Assembly: GCF_000426845.1 (NCBI RefSeq)
Contig: NZ_AUGD01000009.1
Location: 62,001-126,000, forward strand
Origin: Bradyrhizobium sp. in8p8
Lineage (GTDB): Bacteria > Pseudomonadota > Alphaproteobacteria > Rhizobiales > Xanthobacteraceae
Direction: 5' to 3'
Length of the DNA: 64,000 nucleotides
Shown: piece by piece, positions 59,091 through 64,000 of the stretch
How positions within the stretch are numbered: the stretch's first letter is position 1
How the letters are laid out: every line of letters begins with the position of its first letter
Program-made: the position numbers and the translations under genes
The notes under the pieces: model-generated
Database searches by the model: none
Told to the model about the DNA's origin: nothing
Seen by the model: only the letters and a program-made list of their open reading frames with translations

Positions 59091-60341
59091 ATGCTGCGGC
59101 TGCAATCTGCACTCGGCATCTTCGCGTTGCTGCTGATCGCCTGGGTGCTGAGCGAAAACCGCCGGGCGGTATCGGCTCGGCAGGCCGCGATCGGCCTCGT
59201 CGTGACCTTCGTCGCCGCAATCGTGTTGTTGAAGCTGCCGGTCGTGGCGCATGCGTTTGGCGCCATCAACGAGGCGGTCGGCACGATCTCCGCGGCCTCC
59301 CGCGCCGGCTCCGCCTTCGTGTTCGGCTATGTCGGCGGCGGCACCCTTCCGTTCGATCTGAAGGTGCCGGGCGCGGATTTCATCCTGGCGTTCCAGGCGC
59401 TGCCGATCGTGCTGGTCATGAGCGTGCTGACGACGCTCTTGTTCTATTGGCGCGTCCTTCCGCCGATCGTGCGCGGCATGGCCTGGCTGCTCGAGCGGAC
59501 GCTGGGCGTCGGCGGCGCGGTGGGACTGTCAACCGCCGCGAACATTTTCCTCGGCATGGTCGAGGCGCCGCTGTTCGTGCGGCCGTATCTGGCACAGATG
59601 ACCCGCAGCGAATTGTTTCTGGTCATGACCGGCGGCATGGCGGGCATCGCCGGTACCGTTCTGGTGCTCTATGCGACGCTGCTGGCGCCCCTCATCCCCG
59701 ACGCCGCCGCGCATTTCGTCATCGCCTCGGTGCTGGGCGCGCCGGCCGCGATCCTCGTCAGCCTGATCATGGTGCCCGAGACCTCCGACAAGCGCACCGG
59801 CGGCGCTCTGCAGAATCCCGAGATGGACGTGTCCGGCACGATGGATGCGATCGTAAAGGGCACCACCGCCGGCCTCGATTTGCTGCTCAACATTGTCGCC
59901 ATGCTGCTGGTGCTGGTGGCGCTGGTCTATCTCGTCAACGCCATGCTCGGCCTGCTGCCGCATCTCGGCGGTGCCCCGATCTCGCTGCAGCGCCTGCTCG
60001 GCCTCGTCATGGCGCCGGTATGCTGGTTGATGGGACTGCCGTGGGATCAGGCGATTGCCGCAGGCAGCCTGATGGGCACTAAGACCGTGCTCAATGAATT
60101 GATCGCCTATGTCGACTTCTCGAAGCTGCCGCCCGAAGCGCTCGACCCGCGCTCGCGCCTGATCATGCTCTATGCGATGTGCGGCTTCGCCAATTTCGCC
60201 AGCCTCGGCATCATGATCGGCGGCCTGGGGGTGATGGCGCCGGAACGGCGCGAGGAGATCAACGCACTGGGCTTGAAGTCGATCGTGTCGGGGACGCTGA
60301 CCACGTGCTTGATGGGCGCGGTGGTGGGAGTGTTGGCGTAG
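59091..60341 (+). CDS. NupC/CNT family nucleoside transporter
   Basis: The 416-aa product has about 9-10 membrane helices. Segments FVFGYVGGGTLPFDL, GTTAGLDLLLNIVAMLLVLV and FANFASLGIMIGGLG are typical of concentrative nucleoside transporters, which import nucleosides with H+ or Na+. An ATG right after GGGGAC starts the N-terminal helix LQSALGIFALLLIAWVLSEN. It stands alone. Confidence 0.9.
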   Translation: MLRLQSALGIFALLLIAWVLSENRRAVSARQAAIGLVVTFVAAIVLLKLPVVAHAFGAINEAVGTISAASRAGSAFVFGYVGGGTLPFDLKVPGADFILAFQALPIVLVMSVLTTLLFYWRVLPPIVRGMAWLLERTLGVGGAVGLSTAANIFLGMVEAPLFVRPYLAQMTRSELFLVMTGGMAGIAGTVLVLYATLLAPLIPDAAAHFVIASVLGAPAAILVSLIMVPETSDKRTGGALQNPEMDVSGTMDAIVKGTTAGLDLLLNIVAMLLVLVALVYLVNAMLGLLPHLGGAPISLQRLLGLVMAPVCWLMGLPWDQAIAAGSLMGTKTVLNELIAYVDFSKLPPEALDPRSRLIMLYAMCGFANFASLGIMIGGLGVMAPERREEINALGLKSIVSGTLTTCLMGAVVGVLA

Positions 60342-60351
60342 GCTCCCCGCT

Positions 60352-60436
60352 CGTCATTGCGAGCCAACGGGTCCGCGCAGCGCGCGGCCCGACGACAGGC
60401 TCCACGAAGCAATCCGGTGTGCATCCGGGGAAAGAC
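60352..60436. repeat. Palindromic repeat, family A, partial
   Basis: CGTCATTGCGAGCCAACGGG and GCGCGCGGCCCGACGACAGG match the left half of the copy at 58893; the right half (CGCAATGACG) is missing. It lies at the 3' end of the CNT gene. Confidence 0.65.
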
Positions 60437-60447
60437 AGGAAGAGCAC

Positions 60448-60975
60448 CTACGCCTTCAACTCCACCGTCTTGAACTCAGCCGGCAGAATCACTTCCAGCA
60501 GTTCGACGTCATCCGAGTAATCCAGGATCATGTGCTTGATCTTCGGCGGCTGGGTCCAGGCGCTGCCTTCCTTCATCAAGGTCTCGCCCTGCCCGTCCAT
60601 ATAGGTCTTCACCCAGCCCTTCAGCACGTAGACCATCTGGAACTCGACGTCGTGGAAGTGCAGCTTCGACACCTCGGCAGGATTGCACGGGCCCTGCAGC
60701 CGGATCACATGCGCCTGCGCGAGGCCGTGCGTTGCCGCAGCGATGCCGAGATCGCGGTACTTCGCGTAGGCACGCAGGCCGTCGGCCTTGAAGTCCTCCT
60801 CGCGGTGATGGCTGATGGCGATGCGCTGCTTCGGCCGCACGGGCTTCTTTGGAGCGACGGTACGCGGCTTCGCCTTCACCGCCTTGCGCGCCGAGGATCG
60901 CGCCGCAACATTGGCGCCGCTCCGCTTCTTCAACGCGGTCTTCATTGCGGGTCTCGATGCCTTGTGCTTGGCCAT
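60448..60975 (-). CDS. Cupin-domain protein with basic N-terminal extension
   Basis: Residues 1-55 are Lys/Ala/Arg/Pro rich (KKRSGANVAARSSARKAVKA), like a histone H1-type tail. The rest is a single cupin: LHFHDVEFQMVYVLKGWVKT carries the metal His-x-His and Glu, followed by SAWTQPPKIKHMILDYSDDV with the last His. The tail could bind nucleic acid or polyphosphate, or be an export or disordered region. ATG 60975 has GGGAGG upstream. Confidence 0.82.
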   Translation of the reverse strand: MAKHKASRPAMKTALKKRSGANVAARSSARKAVKAKPRTVAPKKPVRPKQRIAISHHREEDFKADGLRAYAKYRDLGIAAATHGLAQAHVIRLQGPCNPAEVSKLHFHDVEFQMVYVLKGWVKTYMDGQGETLMKEGSAWTQPPKIKHMILDYSDDVELLEVILPAEFKTVELKA

Positions 60976-61193
60976 TGTTTGCCTCCCTGATCTGAGCCGC
61001 GTCCGCCGGACGGGCACGACCCGAAAGGCAGACTATCCAGTCCGGGGCGAGGCAGCAATCGCCAAGCTTGAGCCAGTCATTCGATTGCTCAGCAGATCGT
61101 AGCTTGTCCCAAGCTGTCGTGGCGAGCGGCGCTCGTCTCGTCTTCGCTCGCTCGCTGAACTAGTCTCGCCAGGAGATCTTGGGGGAATGATTC

Positions 61194-63323
61194 ATGGGCA
61201 ACAGCGTCGGTCAGCGTGCGTTTCAGAATGCCCGGCTTCACAAACGGCAAAAGGGCGTAGTTCTGCCATTGCTCGGGCATGCGCTCGAGTTGCACAAGAA
61301 GGGACGCCTCCCCGAGGCCAGAGCTGCCTATCGCGAGCTCCTGCAGATCGCGCCTACCCAATTCATCGCGCTGCACATGCTCGGCGCTCTCGAGTCTGAC
61401 GCAAAGAACTTTCAGCAGGCTGAAGCCCTGCTGAGCCGGGCGGTTGCCGTGGATCCGCGCTCTGCCGAAGCTCATATGAGCTTGGGCATCGCCCTGAACG
61501 GGCTGAAGCGTCACGATGAGGCCCGCGAGAGCTATCGAAAGGCTCTCGCCTTGCGACCCAACTACGCCGCGGCCCTTGCCAATCTCGGCAACGCGAGCGC
61601 CGCGCTCGATCTGCACCAGGACGCGGTCGAGAGCTACGACAAGGCGCTTGCAATCGACGGAACTCTTGCCGAAGCCCACAACGGCCGCGGCTCTGCGCTC
61701 TGCCGACTGCGCAACTATGACGAAGCTCTCGCAAGCCTCGATCGCGCGCTCGCGATCTAGCCCGACTATGCCGCCGCGCTTGCCAACCGTTCCGTCGTAT
61801 GGCGCGAGCTGCACCGGCTTGACGAGGCCATGGCGGACTGCGATCGGGCAATCGCCCTCGCCCCCGACGACGCGAATGGGTGGCTCTCGCGGGCCAGTGT
61901 CTTGCTCCAAGTCAAGCAAATTGCCCGCGCCTATTCCGATTGCGCGACGGCCCTGGCGCTTGCTTCCGATTCCGCGCAAGCTCACCTGGTGCAGGGCCTA
62001 TGTCTTGCCGGACTTGGCCGGGTCGATGAAGCGCTCGCAAGTTTCGACCGAGCCCTCGACATCCAGCCTGACCTTCAGAGCGCCATCTCCAGCAAGATCT
62101 TCACGCTCGACTTTGCGGCGGACGCGACTGTCGAGCAGCATCAGCAAGCGCGGCAAGTCTGGTGGGAGCGGGTCGGGGCGAAAATCGCATCAGAAGCGGC
62201 GGGCCCGTACGACAACAGCTGCGATCCGGATCGCCGTCTGGTGCTCGGCTACGTCTCGTCGGATTTCAACGCGCATTCAGCGGCATTCATTTTCAAGCCG
62301 GTCCTGCAACACCATGACCGGGCACGGTTCGAGATCGTGTGCTATTCATGTTCGTCGAGGGTCGACGCCACGACGCGCGAATTCGAAGGAATGGCCGATC
62401 GCTGGCGCGACGCCGCGCAATGGACCGACGATCGCCTCGCCGCTCAGATTCGCGCCGATGGCGTCGATATCCTGATCGACCTGTCCGGCCACACCAGAGG
62501 CAACCGCCTCGGCGTGTTTGCGCGCAAGCCGGCGCCGATCCAGGTTCATGGATGGGGCCACGGCACCGGCACCGGACTGCCGACGATCGAATATCTCTTC
62601 TCGGACCCCGTCGCGATTCCTGTCGCGGTCCGCCATCTGTTTGTGGAGACCGTCATCGATCTGCCGTGCTTCGTGACCCTGGCGCCGCTGCCGGCCGGGA
62701 TCGCGCGGGCGGGGGCGCCGGCTCTCTCGAACGGCTTCGTCACGTTCGGCGTGTTCACCCGCATCAGCAAGATTTCGGACGAGGCGGTTGACGTCTGGTC
62801 CAGGATTCTCGAGCGGGTGCCAGGTTCGCGCCTGCTGATCAAGGATTTTGCGCTGGACGATCGGCTGGTGCGCGACAACCTGCTGGCGCGGTTTGCAGCT
62901 TGCCGCCTGCCAGCCGAACGGGTCGAGCTGCTCGGGGCCACTTCGAGGGACGAGCATCTGGCGTCGTTCAATCGCATCGACATCTGCCTCGACACATTCC
63001 CGCAGAACGGCGGCGTCAGCACCTGGGAAGCCTTGCAGATGGGCGTGCCGGTGGTGGCGAAGCTCGGCAACAGCCTGCCCGGCCGTGCGGCGGGCTCCAT
63101 CCTGACCGCGCTTGGCCTGCCGGACTGGGTCGCCGATTGCGATCAGACATATGCCGACATCGCGGCAATCCGCGCATTTGGGATCGGCGACGTTTCGCAG
63201 CTGCGCCGCGAATTGCCGGAACGGATCAGAGATGCTGCCGCCGGCGACCCCGTCTCCTACGCGCGCGCGGTGGACGACGCCTACCGCGCGATGTGGAAAC
63301 GGTACTGCCGCGATTGCGCCTGA
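61194..63323 (+). pseudogene. OGT/SPINDLY-like TPR glycosyltransferase split by an in-frame TAG
   Basis: One reading frame of 709 codons is broken by TAG at 61758-61760. The N-terminal half has five or so TPR units (e.g. RSAEAHMSLGIALNGLKRHD). The C-terminal half restarts its pattern with PDYAAALANRSVVWRELHRL just after the stop, continues with more TPR units, and ends with the OGT catalytic domain (HTRGNRLGVFARKPAPIQVH, QNGGVSTWEALQMGVPVVAK). The stop replaces the Gln expected in the TPR motif (CAG to TAG). The catalytic part could still be made from ATG 61830. Intact homologues transfer sugars to proteins. Confidence 0.85.
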
Positions 63324-63330
63324 TCTCTGC

Positions 63331-63618
63331 TCAATGCAGCCGGAATACGCCGTCCACCGCGCGCAGCTCGGCGGGCTTGATCAGCTTGGAATGCGCCACC
63401 GTGACCGAGTGGAGAGGGCCGTCGAGCTTCTCCTGCCAGAATGCCAGGAAATCCTTCAGCGCCGGAAATTTCGGAAACATGTCGTAGTTCTGCCAGACAT
63501 AGGTCTGGAGCAGCGACGGATGATCCGGCATCCGATAGAGAATTTGTGCCGTCGTCAGTCCGTATCCCAGCATCTGCTTCCGGAAATCGTCGGAAACACC
63601 CCCAACGCGCAGTCCCAT
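63331..63618 (-). CDS. usg: Usg family protein
   Basis: The 95-aa product starts MGLRVGGVSDDFRKQMLGYG and contains LTTAQILYRMPDHPSLLQTY, VWQNYDMFPKFPAL and LDGPLHSVTVAHSKLI, the full pattern of the Usg protein (named for its position upstream of trp genes in Caulobacter). Function is not established. AAGGAGG precedes ATG 63618. It ends eight bases from the OGT-like gene's stop on the opposite strand. Confidence 0.9.
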   Translation of the reverse strand: MGLRVGGVSDDFRKQMLGYGLTTAQILYRMPDHPSLLQTYVWQNYDMFPKFPALKDFLAFWQEKLDGPLHSVTVAHSKLIKPAELRAVDGVFRLH

Positions 63619-63880
63619 GCCAAACCTCCTTTGCAGGAGCGCATTCAGGGGGTGGCTTGATCCGTGCCCCGGGAGCCACCCGGAAACGATGCGCTCACAG
63701 ACGAGAAATGTGACGCAAACTGACAATCCATCTCAAGCCCAAAAGTTTAACAAGCTGTTGAAATTCAATGCGTTAGCAGCAGATGCCGCTCCGTGCTAAT
63801 ACGGCCTCGGCCTCGGTTAACGATGGCTGAGAGATCCTGGCAGTGCGAACTGTCGGCTGCTAATTTTTCTGCTACAAACC

Positions 63881-63909
63881 CTTGCCCCCGCAAAATTCCT
63901 GTCCTATTT
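63881..63909 (+). promoter_or_regulatory. Heat-shock (RpoH)-type promoter
   Basis: CTTGCC (63881-63886) and CTATTT (63904-63909), 17 bases apart, resemble the CTTG / CYTATnT elements of alphaproteobacterial RpoH promoters. It precedes the CIRCE box and the gene starting at 63995. The rest of the 63619-63880 gap shows no gene. Confidence 0.5.
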
Positions 63910-63923
63910 GAGCCTCGCTCGTG

Positions 63924-63950
63924 CTAGCACTCGCGGGCAACGATTGCTAA
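63924..63950 (+). promoter_or_regulatory. CIRCE element (HrcA operator)
   Basis: CTAGCACTC, nine bases, GATTGCTAA, differing from the consensus TTAGCACTC-N9-GAGTGCTAA by one base in each arm. CIRCE is bound by the HrcA repressor and is almost exclusively found before groESL, dnaK or hrcA. Confidence 0.85.
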
Positions 63951-63994
63951 CAATCTCAAAATCCTCAACTCGTGCAAATGCTTAGGAGGACTGC

Positions 63995-64000
63995 ATGAAA
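63995..64000 (+). CDS. groES: Start of a gene, probably groES (only two codons in window)
   Basis: AGGAGG is seven bases upstream of an ATG followed by AAA at the window edge. The CIRCE box 45 bases upstream and the heat-shock-type promoter make groESL the most probable operon; several Bradyrhizobium GroES proteins begin MKFRPLHDR, consistent with the two codons seen. Identity rests on the regulatory context only. Confidence 0.6.

Noticed and set aside
1..64000. CRISPR arrays, rRNA genes, transposase genes, prophage modules
   Set aside because: Looked for and not seen; the repeated elements are isolated palindromes, not regularly spaced arrays.

Overview
The window looks like chromosomal DNA of a Bradyrhizobium-type alphaproteobacterium. 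This is inferred from high GC, family composition (Usg, DUF3126 beside CysE, DUF6949, BTLCP transglutaminase-like protein, MlrC-linked peptide transport), two full CtrA boxes, a CIRCE element, and many dispersed palindromic repeats of the type common in Bradyrhizobium. No rRNA, CRISPR array, transposase or phage module was seen. One tRNA (Leu, anticodon TAA) is present.

Layout. 1-19 kb is mostly housekeeping and hypothetical genes: a truncated CBS-domain gene, a rhomboid protease behind a structured leader, a PAS_5 protein with a CtrA box, a DJ-1/PfpI protein, a DEAD-box RNA helicase, a Zn-dehydrogenase, a frameshifted P-loop kinase, a double-PilZ protein, a BTLCP protease, a hydantoin-racemase-like protein, a small RMF-like protein, a gamma-carbonic anhydrase and CysE. 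19.9-22.8 kb is a small accessory island. It is bracketed by two ~240-bp copies of the 3' end of a membrane-protein gene and carries two tandem orphan receiver proteins plus small orphan genes; a DUF6894 protein and a Crp-type regulator follow. 24-33 kb holds a hydrolase, a monooxygenase, tRNA-Leu, a GT87-type membrane glycosyltransferase, a divergent enoyl-CoA hydratase/TetR pair with a clear operator, and a Bcr/CflA-type MFS pump.

33.4-47.3 kb is a coherent amino-compound catabolic locus. It has a peptide-type ABC transporter (binding protein, two permeases, one fused double ATPase), two M20 peptidases, an M81 MlrC-like metallopeptidase, an amidase, a DadA-like FAD D-amino-acid dehydrogenase behind a tandem glycine riboswitch, and an enoyl-CoA isomerase-like protein. 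A sigma-54-type promoter precedes the permeases. The likely logic is import of peptides or acylated/D-amino-acid compounds, hydrolysis, then oxidation, with nitrogen and glycine as cues.

53.2-58 kb is an Anbu locus: circularly permuted ATP-grasp, alpha-E, transglutaminase and Anbu proteasome-like peptidase. A carboxymuconolactone-decarboxylase-like gene and two repeat elements lie inside it. This is the best candidate for a poorly understood system in the window. Next come an SDR, a CNT nucleoside transporter, a cupin with a basic tail, an OGT/SPINDLY-like TPR glycosyltransferase split by an in-frame TAG, and Usg. The window ends at the start codon of a gene preceded by a CIRCE box and a heat-shock-type promoter, very probably groES.

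All calls come from reading the sequence by eye. Family names rest on recognised motifs, not on database searches.
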